A stretch of 51,940 bases of DNA. It comes from an uncultured Bacteroidales bacterium (GTDB lineage: Bacteria > Bacteroidota > Bacteroidia > Bacteroidales > F082). Below the pieces are notes generated by a model. That model worked only from the letters and a program-made list of their open reading frames with translations. It made no database searches and was not told where the DNA came from. The translations under genes were made by a program, and so were the position numbers. Shown here in pieces: positions 19,044 to 28,416 of this stretch. The DNA lies in the NCBI GenBank assembly GCA_905236635.1, contig CAJOCJ010000013.1:1-51940 (forward strand). The letters run 5' to 3'. Position 1 is the stretch's first letter, and the number at the start of each line of letters is the position of its first letter.

Positions 19044-20510
19044 ATGTCGATCTCTATTTTTCATATCCTTGGACTGATCTTGGCCGTCGCCCTCATTGAG
19101 ACTGTCGGCATACTCTCGGTGCGTAAGGTGAAGAACGCCAACGACTTCCATACCAGTGGGGGCAAGGCGGGCACATGGGTGGTGACGGGTGCTATCATCG
19201 GCACTCTGGTCGGCGGACAATCCACAGTTGGCACGGCGCAGCTGGCGTTCAGTTTCGGCATCTCGGCGTGGTGGTTCACCATGGGAATGGCGCTTGGATG
19301 CGTGGCGCTGGCTATAGGATATGTAGTGCCGTTGCGTCACAGCGGAAGCACCACCTTGCTCGAGATAGTCCGCAAGGGATATGGCCGAAAAGCAGAGATG
19401 ACAGGCTCGGTGCTGTGCTCGCTGGGTATGTTTATCAGCATCATAGCGCAGGTTCTATCCGCGGCGGCTCTGCTGATGACGCTGTTTCCTATGAAATTCT
19501 GGGTGGCCGCCGTCATCGCAGCAATAATAATGACGCTTTACGTGGTCTTCGGCGGACTCTGGAGCGCCGGCATTGGTGGAGTGGTGAAAATCATACTACT
19601 GTGTATCTCAGCGCTGGCGGCAGGTGTGATAGTGCTGGTTCTCTCCAAAGGCTACAGCGAACTTATCGACTCGATGAAAAGCGTTTTGCTGACATCTGAT
19701 ATTCAGTCTGTTAGCGGATTCGACAATGTTAAAGATTTCAACTTCCGATATCAATATCCTTTTGCGCGTGGCATCTCCAAAGATGTGGGTTCATGTCTGT
19801 CGGTGATTCTCGGAGTGCTATCTACCCAGACCTACGCCCAGGCTATCTGGTCGGGGAGGAGCGACAGCGTAGCGCGCCGTGGTGCCATGATATCGGCGCT
19901 CATCTCAATCCCTATCGGCTTTGCCTGTGTAATGGTGGGAATGTATATGCGTGCTCATTACATCACCGTCGACGAGATGAACGCCCTCGCCGCGATAGGC
20001 AAGGAAATCCCCGCTGGCATGGGTGTCATGACAAGCTCCGCGCAGGCGTTCCCGATGTTTGTCACCAACCATATGCCGAAGTTCATCGGAGGCTTGGTGC
20101 TAGGCACCTTATTAATAACGATCATCATTGGCGGCTCGGGCTTGACTCTCGGCGCCTCCACTATCTTGGTGAAAGACGTGGTGAAACCGAAGAACACCCT
20201 TCGTGTCTCGCGTTATATCATAGTGGGTCTGCAGCTTATGGCTATCGTCGTAGCTGCTTCATTCTCAGGCAGTTACATCAACGACTTGGGATTTCTCTCC
20301 ATGGGACTGCGTACCACCGCCACCTTCGTGCCGCTGACGCTGGCACTGTTCTTCCCGGGGCGTTTCAAATCGAAATGGGTGTTCATCTCCATCGTCTTCG
20401 GCACGGCATGTCTCATCATCGCCGAAATGGTATCCCTGCCCGTCGATTCCATCTATGTCGGTCTGTTGGGTTCGGTCCTGTGTTGTATGATCGGTTACAA
20501 AAAAATGTAA
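19044..20510 (+). CDS. Sodium:solute symporter family transporter
   Basis: 488 residues, highly hydrophobic with about 13 membrane segments, as in the SSS family. Family-like stretches include GKAGTWVVTGAIIGTLVGGQSTVGTAQLAFSFGISAWWF (TM2-3, where Na+ site residues usually lie) and GGSGLTLGASTILVKDVVK. It should import an organic solute with Na+ across the inner membrane. The substrate is not recognisable (the family includes proline, pantothenate, sialic acid and sugar carriers) and the neighbours give no hint. It has its own promoter motif. The gapA terminator from the opposite strand overlaps its last codons. Confidence 0.85.
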   Translation: MSISIFHILGLILAVALIETVGILSVRKVKNANDFHTSGGKAGTWVVTGAIIGTLVGGQSTVGTAQLAFSFGISAWWFTMGMALGCVALAIGYVVPLRHSGSTTLLEIVRKGYGRKAEMTGSVLCSLGMFISIIAQVLSAAALLMTLFPMKFWVAAVIAAIIMTLYVVFGGLWSAGIGGVVKIILLCISALAAGVIVLVLSKGYSELIDSMKSVLLTSDIQSVSGFDNVKDFNFRYQYPFARGISKDVGSCLSVILGVLSTQTYAQAIWSGRSDSVARRGAMISALISIPIGFACVMVGMYMRAHYITVDEMNALAAIGKEIPAGMGVMTSSAQAFPMFVTNHMPKFIGGLVLGTLLITIIIGGSGLTLGASTILVKDVVKPKNTLRVSRYIIVGLQLMAIVVAASFSGSYINDLGFLSMGLRTTATFVPLTLALFFPGRFKSKWVFISIVFGTACLIIAEMVSLPVDSIYVGLLGSVLCCMIGYKKM

Positions 20511-20535
20511 GGACGCGGCGAACCACATCCTTACA
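20499..20535 (-). terminator. Intrinsic terminator for gapA
   Basis: Perfect 8-bp stem TGTAAGGA/TCCTTACA (20506-20513 and 20528-20535) with a 14-nt loop. Read on the minus strand it is followed by seven T (20499-20505), so it is oriented for gapA, which ends at 20562. Part of the stem and the T-run lie in the end of the symporter coding region. Confidence 0.75.
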
Positions 20536-20537
20536 AT

Positions 20538-20561
20538 AAACCGTAAACCGTAAACGGTAAA
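20538..20561. repeat. AAACCGT heptamer repeat
   Basis: Two copies of AAACCGT followed by AAACGGT and AAA, directly downstream of the gapA stop codon. It is another low-complexity spacer repeat of this genome. Confidence 0.6.
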
Positions 20562-21569
20562 CTAGTACTTCATCATCTCGATAAGGTCAACCATTCTGTT
20601 TGAATAGCCCCATTCGTTGTCGTACCACGACATCACCTTAATCATCTTGCCCATCACCATAGTGCTGTCGGCATCGAAGACTGATGAATGCGGGTTGTGG
20701 ATGATATCGCAGCTCACGATAGGGTCTTCGGTGTATTCGAGGACGCCTTTCATTGGGCCTTCAGCGGCCTCTTTCATGGCGGCGTTGATCTGTTCCTTGG
20801 TGGCTTCTGTCTTCAGCGTGCACACGAGGTCAACGAGTGAGCCTGTAGGGGTAGGGACGCGCACCGCGATGCCGTCGAGTTTGCCGTTGAGCTCAGGGAT
20901 GACGATACCCACTGCCTTTGCTGCACCTGTCGTGGTCGGAATCTGCGACATGGCGGCTGAACGTGCGCGGCGAAGGTCGCTGTGCGGACCGTCCAGGATC
21001 ACCTGGTCGTTGGTGTAGCTGTGGATTGTGGTGATGTAACCCTGCTCGATGCCGAAGCGGTCGTTCAAGACCTTGGCGACAGGAGCGAGGCAGTTTGTTG
21101 TGCATGATGCATTTGACACGCATTCAACCTCATCTGTCAGCTCATTGTTGTTGACACCCACCACGATAGTGGCGTCGATGGCGTCTTTTGAAGGAGCTGA
21201 AAGGATCACTTTCTTGGCGCCGTTCTTGAGGTGGTCGCCGTAACCGCCCTTTGCGCTTTCCTTCGAGCGGAAGATACCTGTTGACTCGACAACTACGTCA
21301 GGAGTCTTGCTCCATTTGATGTTGATAGGAGCTCTCTCTGCTGTGACAGGAACGCGTACTCCGTTGACTATCAAGGCTGTCTCGTCGTATTCGACTGTGC
21401 CTGGGAACTTGCCCTGTGTTGAGTCATATTTCAGAAGATGTGCCAAAACCTTGGTGCTTGTCAAGTCGTTGATGCCCACCACTTCGAGGTTAGGGCGCTC
21501 GCAGCAGATGCGGAAAACGTTACGGCCGATACGACCGAAACCGTTGATACCTACTTTAATCTTTTCCAT
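20562..21569 (-). CDS. gapA: Glyceraldehyde-3-phosphate dehydrogenase, type I
   Basis: 335 residues, standard family length. The NAD-binding start is [16 protein letters not shown]; the catalytic motif [11 protein letters not shown] places the nucleophile at Cys156. Downstream, the stretch after [16 protein letters not shown] and DLRRARSAA holds the catalytic and phosphate-binding residues, and the C-terminus reads [15 protein letters not shown]. It oxidises glyceraldehyde 3-phosphate to 1,3-bisphosphoglycerate with NAD+ in glycolysis and the reverse in gluconeogenesis. It is a single-gene unit, with a -7 motif 42 bp upstream and a good intrinsic terminator downstream. Nothing unusual is seen. 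Confidence 0.98.
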   Translation of the reverse strand: MEKIKVGINGFGRIGRNVFRICCERPNLEVVGINDLTSTKVLAHLLKYDSTQGKFPGTVEYDETALIVNGVRVPVTAERAPINIKWSKTPDVVVESTGIFRSKESAKGGYGDHLKNGAKKVILSAPSKDAIDATIVVGVNNNELTDEVECVSNASCTTNCLAPVAKVLNDRFGIEQGYITTIHSYTNDQVILDGPHSDLRRARSAAMSQIPTTTGAAKAVGIVIPELNGKLDGIAVRVPTPTGSLVDLVCTLKTEATKEQINAAMKEAAEGPMKGVLEYTEDPIVSCDIIHNPHSSVFDADSTMVMGKMIKVMSWYDNEWGYSNRMVDLIEMMKY

Positions 21570-21611
21570 TTTTATCTGATTTTAATTTAAAATTCACTTA
21601 ATTCCAAACGG

Positions 21612-21619
21612 CAAAGATA
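21612..21619 (-). promoter_or_regulatory. -7 promoter motif for gapA
   Basis: TATCTTTG on the minus strand, 42 bp before the gapA ATG. This leader is longer than for the other promoters in this window. Confidence 0.6.
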
Positions 21620-21660
21620 CAAAATATCTCGGTAATTATGAAAATTTTTTAAAAAATTAT

Positions 21661-21668
21661 TACCTTTG
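21661..21668 (+). promoter_or_regulatory. -7 promoter motif for the acyltransferase gene
   Basis: TACCTTTG ends 19 bp before ATG 21688, in an AT-rich divergent region shared with gapA. Confidence 0.6.
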
Positions 21669-21687
21669 CATTTTAAAATAATCGACA

Positions 21688-22704
21688 ATGACCCAACAGA
21701 ACTCCCGACATATCGTTTACCTAGACATTCTTAGGGTTTTGGCGACTTTTGCGGTGATTTTCATCCATATCACTGCCGATGGCCTGGTGCAGCCGATGTG
21801 GCAGTATAACTGGTATGTGGCGGTGGTGGGCGACAGTCTGGTGCGCTGGGCGGTGCCTGTTTTTGTCATGATCAGCGGCGCCCTGTTTCTCAATCCTGAT
21901 AAGGAAATCTCATATAAAACCATCTTGACGAAAAAAGTGCCGAGACTGCTGATCGCCTATATTTCCTGGTGGTTGATATATGCCTTGGCGATTATTCTGG
22001 TATGGCATTTTATTAAAAACGATCCTATCCAGACCGACTGGATTATGCCGCATTACCATCTCTGGTTTCTCCCGATGCTTATGGGAGTTTATCTTCTGAT
22101 ACCTGTTTTGCGGAAGATTGCGGCGAATGACAAATTGTTGCGAATCGTCTTAAGTATCTGGCTTTTTTACTTGGTGGTAAATTTTGTTTTTTACAATGAG
22201 ATAAATGAAATTATGCCACTTTACGTGATAAATATTCTTATCGGCTATTCCGGATATTTCCTTTTAGGTTATTATATCTCGACAGCAGAAATACAGAAAT
22301 GGCTAAAGTTTGTGGTATATTTTATGGGTCTTTTAGGTGCAGTGATGACCATTGGTGGAAGTATAGAAATGTCAATGTATAATGGATGTTTCAGCGATAT
22401 TTATATCTCATATCTGAGTGTGAATGTAATGGCGATGTCGTTAGCGGTCTTTGTTTTTATAAAAGAAAATATAAAGGAGGTAAAACCACGAACAAGCAGG
22501 TTTATCGACCATATCCGTCATGATTTGTTCGGCATTTATCTCGTTCACCCGATGTGGCTGATGATAGTAAATAAAAACATTTTCCGCGATTTGTGCAATC
22601 ACGTCATAAGTCTGCCGATAATCTGTATTCTGACGTTTGTCTTGAGTCTTTACACCGTGAAACTCATCCGAAAGATTCCTTTTGTCAGACGAATTGTGGA
22701 GTAA
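21688..22704 (+). CDS. Membrane acyltransferase family 3 protein (OafA/YrhL type)
   Basis: 338 residues with about ten membrane segments. The N-terminal RHIVYLDILRVLATFAVIFIHI carries the family's Arg-x-x-x-x-D-x-x-R start and the putative catalytic His at the end of TM1. PVFVMISGALFL and the C-terminal FGIYLVHPMWLMI are also typical. Members move an acyl group (often acetyl) across or at the inner membrane onto surface glycans, peptidoglycan or small molecules. The acceptor is not predictable; no polysaccharide cluster is adjacent. It runs convergent with the T9SS esterase, with 11 bp between stops and no terminator visible. Confidence 0.88.
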   Translation: MTQQNSRHIVYLDILRVLATFAVIFIHITADGLVQPMWQYNWYVAVVGDSLVRWAVPVFVMISGALFLNPDKEISYKTILTKKVPRLLIAYISWWLIYALAIILVWHFIKNDPIQTDWIMPHYHLWFLPMLMGVYLLIPVLRKIAANDKLLRIVLSIWLFYLVVNFVFYNEINEIMPLYVINILIGYSGYFLLGYYISTAEIQKWLKFVVYFMGLLGAVMTIGGSIEMSMYNGCFSDIYISYLSVNVMAMSLAVFVFIKENIKEVKPRTSRFIDHIRHDLFGIYLVHPMWLMIVNKNIFRDLCNHVISLPIICILTFVLSLYTVKLIRKIPFVRRIVE

Positions 22705-22715
22705 AAGAGGTAGCG

Positions 22716-23801
22716 CTATTTCAATACGATTTTAGTCGTGATGCCGTTGCTTTTCAGGAAATAAACACCCTTTTTGATGCCTTGCAAGTCAAGTGTTGCC
22801 ACGCCTGCTTCACATTTTGCCTGCATCACTGTACGACCTTGGATATCAATGATTTTGATATCAGCAGGGGAGTCTAACTGGATTTTAAGCAGTCCGGATG
22901 TCGGATTTGGATATATGATTAGGCTGCCCGTCGTCGGTTCGTTTACTTTATTGTACGAGACCTTTCCCGTGAAGAAATCGTGAACATAATGCATGTAATC
23001 GATGTCATGTTGGTTGGCGTTTTTATACCATGAATGGTTGCCGCCTATGACTTTGAGGTGCTGCAGCTCTGCGTTTCCTGTCCAGTTGTACCGCACGAAT
23101 AACAGTCCGTCGTTATGTGTGTTGGGCAGGGTGTCGATGACGGCATCGCCTGTGCATCCGTTGGCGTTTCTCCAGTAATTCAAGATGTTTTCGACGCTGA
23201 GTCCGAGGTTGCCTCCGAAATATTGTGAGTTGCCGTCATAGCCCACTACAGGATCTGCTGTGCCATGTATGTGCAGCATCCTCACGGGTGCCACTGCGGT
23301 GTGGCTCGACATGGTGTGTGTTATCAGTCCGCTCACAGGTGCCGCGCCGTTGATGCGGTCGCCGTGTTCGATAGCCATACGATGACTCATGAAACCGCCC
23401 ATCGAGAAGCCAGTGAAGAAGACGCTGTCCTGATTTACAGGATACTGCACTGCTAATGAGTCGAGGAGTGCCATGAGGAAGCCTGAGTCGTCGATGCTGC
23501 TGCTCATGAGAGCCGCGTTCCACATGGTTCCGTTGCCTTCGTCGACAGCCTGCGGGATGATGATCATCCAACGGAACTCATCGGCAAAATTCTGGAAATG
23601 AAACTCATTGTCCAGTCGTGTGATGTTGTCGCCCAAGCCGTGAAGATAAAACAACACTGGCAGCGATTCGGCGTTTTCAGGGGTTCTCACAAGATACTGT
23701 CTCTGTCGGCCTTGCCATTCGAAATTCTGAATCTGGGCGAAGCCATTTCCGCCAAATAATATTGTTAAAACAATGATTGCTAATAAGTTGCGAACTTTCA
23801 T
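22716..23801 (-). CDS. Secreted alpha/beta-hydrolase esterase (PHB depolymerase/feruloyl-esterase-like) with T9SS sorting domain
   Basis: 361 residues. A signal peptide ends near GNGFAQ. The catalytic domain (~25-285) starts like the esterase/LpqC group (RQYLVRTPENAESLPVLFYLHGLGD). It shows Ser133 in GFSMGG, probable Asp183 in HGTADPVVGYDG and His256 in GGNHSW. The last ~75 residues are a T9SS type A sorting domain (LIIYPNPTSGLLKIQLD ... GVYFLKSNGITTKIVLK). It should therefore be released to or held on the cell surface and hydrolyse an ester such as feruloyl, acetyl or polyester. The exact substrate is open. A TAnnTTTG motif lies 25 bp upstream. Confidence 0.87.
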   Translation of the reverse strand: MKVRNLLAIIVLTILFGGNGFAQIQNFEWQGRQRQYLVRTPENAESLPVLFYLHGLGDNITRLDNEFHFQNFADEFRWMIIIPQAVDEGNGTMWNAALMSSSIDDSGFLMALLDSLAVQYPVNQDSVFFTGFSMGGFMSHRMAIEHGDRINGAAPVSGLITHTMSSHTAVAPVRMLHIHGTADPVVGYDGNSQYFGGNLGLSVENILNYWRNANGCTGDAVIDTLPNTHNDGLLFVRYNWTGNAELQHLKVIGGNHSWYKNANQHDIDYMHYVHDFFTGKVSYNKVNEPTTGSLIIYPNPTSGLLKIQLDSPADIKIIDIQGRTVMQAKCEAGVATLDLQGIKKGVYFLKSNGITTKIVLK

Positions 23802-23826
23802 AGTTAAATACTTTTAATTATTTCTG

Positions 23827-23834
23827 CAAAGATA
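23827..23834 (-). promoter_or_regulatory. -7 promoter motif for the T9SS esterase gene
   Basis: TATCTTTG on the minus strand, 25 bp before the ATG at 23801. Confidence 0.6.
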
Positions 23835-23855
23835 AAAAAATTTAATAAAAATTGT

Positions 23856-23863
23856 TAACTTTG
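23856..23863 (+). promoter_or_regulatory. -7 promoter motif for the DUF4011 helicase gene
   Basis: TAACTTTG ends 19 bp before ATG 23883, back to back with the esterase promoter in an 81-bp gap. Confidence 0.6.
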
Positions 23864-23882
23864 CAAAAAATATTGAATTGTT

Positions 23883-26800
23883 ATGGCAGAAAATGAGACA
23901 ATTCCTAATAATAAATGGGCTTTGGAGATACCGGAAGATCTGGGAAAACCGACGACAAAGCAGATGATATGGGAGCGCAAACTCCTTGATTTCTCATTGA
24001 GAAACAATCTTCTGAACACCCGACTTGGCAGGAGAGTGGTGCCGTTTATCTCTTTTGGGATAGAGCATCTTGAAGACCATCTTCAGAACGGCGAAGACTA
24101 TCATATCACACCATCGCCTTGCGCAAAGCTCGAGCCTAATGATGACGGCATGTATAACTCGCGTCAGCAGGCCGCGGATTATGAGGATTATGTCTCAGAT
24201 ATGATTAACAGCAACAAAATAGCATCATATCTCACCGAGACGGAGTTGCTGAACGCCTTGAAATATATCTACAGGACAGCCAGGACCTCGTTTGAGGAGA
24301 ACGGCGCCAACAGCCTGTTTCTGGCACTCGGGATGCTGAGATGGTATGAGAACTCGAAAAGCGAACAGCCACGCTACGCCCCGATTCTGTTGATGCCAGT
24401 CGATATCATCCGCCGAAGCGGCACAAACTATATAATAAGGAAACGCGACGAGGATGTCATACTCAACATCACCTTGGTGGAGCTGCTGAAACAGAGTTTC
24501 AAGATAAGTCTGGATTCCTTGAAAGACCTGCCGAAAGACGAAGGTGGCGTTGATGTGAAACGGGTTTTCGACGTTGTCAGAAACGCCATTGCGGAGCAGA
24601 AGAAATGGGAAGTCATAGAAGAATCGATGCTGGGCCTGTTCTCGTTCAACAAGTTCGTGATGTGGAACGACATACATACGAATGCCAGCAAACTCAAGGA
24701 CAATGTCATAGTCGCCTCACTGATAGAGCAACGCGACAAGCAGGATGTCGATATCGAAGGCGTTGACGCGAGAAACATCGACAAGGAGAGTGCTCCTATG
24801 GACTTTGCCATTCCGCTGGATGTCGATTCATCTCAGATGGAGGCCGTGGTGGAGTCGGGTAGAGGCAGGAGTTTCATACTTCATGGCCCGCCTGGCACCG
24901 GTAAGTCGCAGACCATCACCAATATGATTGCCAACGCCTTGTATCAAGGCAAACGTGTGTTGTTTGTGGCCGAGAAGATGGCGGCATTGTCGGTGGTGCA
25001 GTCGAGGCTTGAAAAGATACATCTCGCCCCGTTCTGTCTGGAACTGCATTCCAACAAAGCCACCAAGAAACATTTCCTTGAGCAGATGGACCAGGTGCTG
25101 AAGGTGACAAAGATAAAATCGCCTGAGGAATATGCCAGACGTTCGGATGAGCTCTATAACGAGCGCAAGGAGCTGATAAGTTACATGGAAGCCCTTCATC
25201 ACAAGGGCCACAGCGGACTGAGCCTCTATGAGTGTATCTCCGAATATCTTGCCATAATGGAAGATGAGATCAGCGAGAAACTGCCGCCAAGAGAGAAGAT
25301 TACAGCTCAGTATATCGACCAATGCAATGCCTTGGTGGAACAGATCGACGCCATCCTTGACATAGTGGGACAGCCCGACAAGCATGAGCTTTATGGCTTG
25401 GAGCCCAACGACAACAGACAGGATACCTTGGACGCTGTCAGGGCAATACTTCAGGAGTTTAAAGAGAAACACGGCAAATTTACCGCCAATCTCGAGAAGC
25501 TGAATAACACAGTGCCATGGGGCTTGAAGACAAGTAATGACATCGCATGGCTGGGCATGTTCTATGAATATAACACTACTGAGATAAAGAACGAGGAACT
25601 GAGAGAGAAGATACTGTCGTCATACAAGGAAGACATCCTTAAGATTGACGTCAATGCAAATAAGCGTGAATGGGAGGAGATAAATGCCAAATGGTTCCTG
25701 CCACGCTATTTTGCCAAGAAGAGATATCTGGGGTCATTACAGGTTTATGGTCAGATATTAGAAACCAACATTGATGACGTTCTGCAACTTGTGGGCGACT
25801 ATCAAGATACACATAGGAGGATGAAGGTGCTGACGGATGATATGGCGTCATTCGCTCATTACAACGGCTTCAGCCATGTGGATAATGTTGAGACATATAA
25901 CCAATATCTCGGTAATCAGAAACATGGCCGTCGCCAGGAGTTCCTATATGATGCCGAGGCGGTGCTTTCGGCTGACAAGGAGCTTGCTGCTTTGACGGAG
26001 AAACTCAACACCATGACTGTCAGAGAATGTTCGAAAAATGACATCATTGCCCATTATGATATTTGGCTTGACAATTATCGTAAGATTAATGATTGGTATC
26101 ACTGGGTTGACAAGAAACGTGAGATGATGGGGATGGACCTTGCACCTGTCGTCGGCCTGATAGAAAAAGGCACGAATACTAAGTCCGCGATGAACGCTTT
26201 CTTGAAGGGTATGTACCATGTTTTGATAAAGGCCGCCATCGACGGGAACGACCAATTAAGAATGTTCAACGGTTTGAAGTTCCGCCAACAGATTGAGAAA
26301 TACAAACGTGATACGGCCCGCTTCCAGGAGCTCAGCAAGGAGGAGCTTTACAGCAAACTCGCGTCAAGGGTGCCGTCGTCATCGGCAGCTATTGCTGAGG
26401 GTTCGGAGATTAGCATCTTGAAGAGAAATATCGCCAATGGAGGCCGTGGCAACTCTATCAGGTCGATCATCGACAACATTCCGAACCTGTTGCCGCGTCT
26501 CTGTCCGTGTATGCTGATGAGCCCTATCTCGGTGGCACAGTATATCGACTTAAACAACGACAAATTCGACCTTGTGATCTTTGACGAGGCGTCACAGATG
26601 CCTACCAGCGAGGCTGTCGGCGCTATAGCAAGAGGCAAGGCGCTGATAGTGGTCGGCGACAGCAAGCAGATGCCGCCTACCAGTTTCTTCTCTACGACAC
26701 AGGTGGATGAGGACGAGGCAGATATCGACGACATGGAGAGCATCCTCGACGACTGCATCACCTTGTCGCTGTGCGAGCATCAGCTCAACTGGCACTACCG

Positions 26801-28409
26801 CAGCAAGCACGAGAGTCTGATAGCGTTCAGCAACTCCCAGTATTACGGCAACAACCTGCTGACGTTCCCATCTGTCGACGACCGTATCGCCAAGGTGAGA
26901 CTGGTGCCGGTGGAAGGTGTTTACGACAAAGGACATACCAGAAGCAACAGGGAAGAGTCGAAGGCTATAGTGAAAGAGATAATACGCAGGCTGTCAGACC
27001 CAGAGCCGCAGAAATTCAGCATCGGCGTCGTGGCATTCAGCAAGGCTCAGGGCGATCTTATAGAAGACGACCTTACCGATGAGCTTGACAGACATCCAGA
27101 ACTGAAAGATATTGCATATAACGGCAAGGAGCCTATCTTTATCAAAAACCTTGAGAATGTTCAGGGCGACGAGCGTGATGTGATATTATTCTCTATCGGC
27201 TATGGCGCCGACAAAGACGGGAAGGTGTCGATGAACTTCGGTCCGCTTAACAACGCCGGTGGTGAGCGCCGACTGAATGTGGCGGTGTCGCGAGCCAGAT
27301 ACGAGATGATAGTGTTTTCCACCTTGAAAGCCAGCCAAATCGACCTGAAACGCTCCAACGCGAAGGGCGTGGAAGGCCTGAAGTATTTCCTCGAATATGC
27401 CGAGACAGGTAAGCTGCCATACGCTTTAAACGGTGGCTCTCGTGATTTTGACACTAACGTTATGGTAAGTCAGATTTGCGATGCTGTGCAGAAAGAGGGA
27501 TATATAACAGAAAAGTTTGTCGGAAGGTCGAATTTCAAGGTCGATATAGCCGTTGCCACAAAAGAGAATCCTGAAAAATATATCCTCGGAATTTTATGCG
27601 ACGGCAGGACATATTACGAGACCAAGACCACACGCGACAGGGAGATAGTACAGCCTAATGTCTTGAAGATGCTCAAATGGCATGTAATGCGAGTCTATTC
27701 CATCGACTGGTATGAGAACAGGGAAAGGGTTTTGAAACAGATTATTGAAGAGCTGAAATCGGCCGAGTCGGGAATAATAAAAGAGAAGGAAGAGGATAAG
27801 GCTTCGTATGTCTTCGATGCGGCAAAGATCAAGGATTCAGGTATCTCTGATGACGTCGTTAGGAATAAGGCCATGAAGCCATATAAAGAAAGCAATATTT
27901 CTGTTGTGGTAGATAAGGATAAGTTTGATCCATTTGCCGTGAGGAATATCTCTATTGTCAAGAGGATCCTCAAGACTGAGCAACCCGCTACGGAGAGCTA
28001 TCTCTGCAAGCGTTTTGCAAAAGTCATTGGTTTTGGACATGCCGGTGCCAACGTACAGAAAGCTGTGTCGAACACATTGACAGAATTGTACTGCGACCCG
28101 TTATCTGTTGACGGAATATATAGTTTTTGGCTTGACGAGGAGAGCGCAAAAGGGTATAAGTACTACAGGGCGCCGTCGCCTCGCAACATAACGGAAATAC
28201 CTGCTATTGAGATAGCAAATGCGATAAAGGAAGTGGTCGAAGAGGAGTTCTCTTTGCCTAAAGACAAGATACCGACCATAGCAGCGAGAAAACTCGGATT
28301 CTCTAGCGCTGGAGCGAAGATAAATGAGGTTATCAATGCAGTTTTGGAAAAGCTTGAGAAGAAGTCAGTTGTTATCATAAGTAATGGGTTGGTGTCATTT
28401 AAAAACTAG
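23883..28409 (+). CDS. DUF4011/DUF3320-type superfamily 1 helicase with MTES_1575/Vsr-like nuclease region
   Basis: 1508 residues. The N-terminus (MIWERKLLDFSLRNNLLNTRLGRRVVPF) is DUF4011-like. The SF1B helicase core has Walker A GPPGTGKSQT (335-344), DEAS (901-904), VVGDSKQMPPTSFF, WHYRSKHESLI, NVQGDERDVILFS and LNVAVSRAR, with a ~500-residue insertion between Walker A and motif II. Residues ~1190-1290 resemble a PD-(D/E)XK Vsr/MTES_1575 nuclease: VDIAVA (Asp1221), GILCDG (Asp1240), TRDREIVQPNVLKMLKWHVMRVYSIDWYEN. The C-terminus (from ~1355, VKRILKTEQPATESYLCKRFAKVIGFGHAGANV) matches DUF3320 and a related segment follows. Its role is not established; helicase-nuclease fusions of this build are candidates for nucleic-acid surveillance or phage defence. 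It may be co-transcribed with the following dikinase-like gene (7-bp gap). Confidence 0.85.
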   Translation: MAENETIPNNKWALEIPEDLGKPTTKQMIWERKLLDFSLRNNLLNTRLGRRVVPFISFGIEHLEDHLQNGEDYHITPSPCAKLEPNDDGMYNSRQQAADYEDYVSDMINSNKIASYLTETELLNALKYIYRTARTSFEENGANSLFLALGMLRWYENSKSEQPRYAPILLMPVDIIRRSGTNYIIRKRDEDVILNITLVELLKQSFKISLDSLKDLPKDEGGVDVKRVFDVVRNAIAEQKKWEVIEESMLGLFSFNKFVMWNDIHTNASKLKDNVIVASLIEQRDKQDVDIEGVDARNIDKESAPMDFAIPLDVDSSQMEAVVESGRGRSFILHGPPGTGKSQTITNMIANALYQGKRVLFVAEKMAALSVVQSRLEKIHLAPFCLELHSNKATKKHFLEQMDQVLKVTKIKSPEEYARRSDELYNERKELISYMEALHHKGHSGLSLYECISEYLAIMEDEISEKLPPREKITAQYIDQCNALVEQIDAILDIVGQPDKHELYGLEPNDNRQDTLDAVRAILQEFKEKHGKFTANLEKLNNTVPWGLKTSNDIAWLGMFYEYNTTEIKNEELREKILSSYKEDILKIDVNANKREWEEINAKWFLPRYFAKKRYLGSLQVYGQILETNIDDVLQLVGDYQDTHRRMKVLTDDMASFAHYNGFSHVDNVETYNQYLGNQKHGRRQEFLYDAEAVLSADKELAALTEKLNTMTVRECSKNDIIAHYDIWLDNYRKINDWYHWVDKKREMMGMDLAPVVGLIEKGTNTKSAMNAFLKGMYHVLIKAAIDGNDQLRMFNGLKFRQQIEKYKRDTARFQELSKEELYSKLASRVPSSSAAIAEGSEISILKRNIANGGRGNSIRSIIDNIPNLLPRLCPCMLMSPISVAQYIDLNNDKFDLVIFDEASQMPTSEAVGAIARGKALIVVGDSKQMPPTSFFSTTQVDEDEADIDDMESILDDCITLSLCEHQLNWHYRSKHESLIAFSNSQYYGNNLLTFPSVDDRIAKVRLVPVEGVYDKGHTRSNREESKAIVKEIIRRLSDPEPQKFSIGVVAFSKAQGDLIEDDLTDELDRHPELKDIAYNGKEPIFIKNLENVQGDERDVILFSIGYGADKDGKVSMNFGPLNNAGGERRLNVAVSRARYEMIVFSTLKASQIDLKRSNAKGVEGLKYFLEYAETGKLPYALNGGSRDFDTNVMVSQICDAVQKEGYITEKFVGRSNFKVDIAVATKENPEKYILGILCDGRTYYETKTTRDREIVQPNVLKMLKWHVMRVYSIDWYENRERVLKQIIEELKSAESGIIKEKEEDKASYVFDAAKIKDSGISDDVVRNKAMKPYKESNISVVVDKDKFDPFAVRNISIVKRILKTEQPATESYLCKRFAKVIGFGHAGANVQKAVSNTLTELYCDPLSVDGIYSFWLDEESAKGYKYYRAPSPRNITEIPAIEIANAIKEVVEEEFSLPKDKIPTIAARKLGFSSAGAKINEVINAVLEKLEKKSVVIISNGLVSFKN

Positions 28410-28416
28410 TATTATC

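Noticed and set aside
19175..20539. Two long same-strand frames (174 and 248 codons) within the symporter gene
   Set aside because: Their translations are rich in His/Arg with no family resemblance, while the overlapping symporter is clearly real.
28384..28416. Upstream start for the dikinase-like protein
   Set aside because: It would add 11 residues (MGWCHLKTSII) that overlap the helicase C-terminus; ATG 28417 begins the plausible N-terminus.
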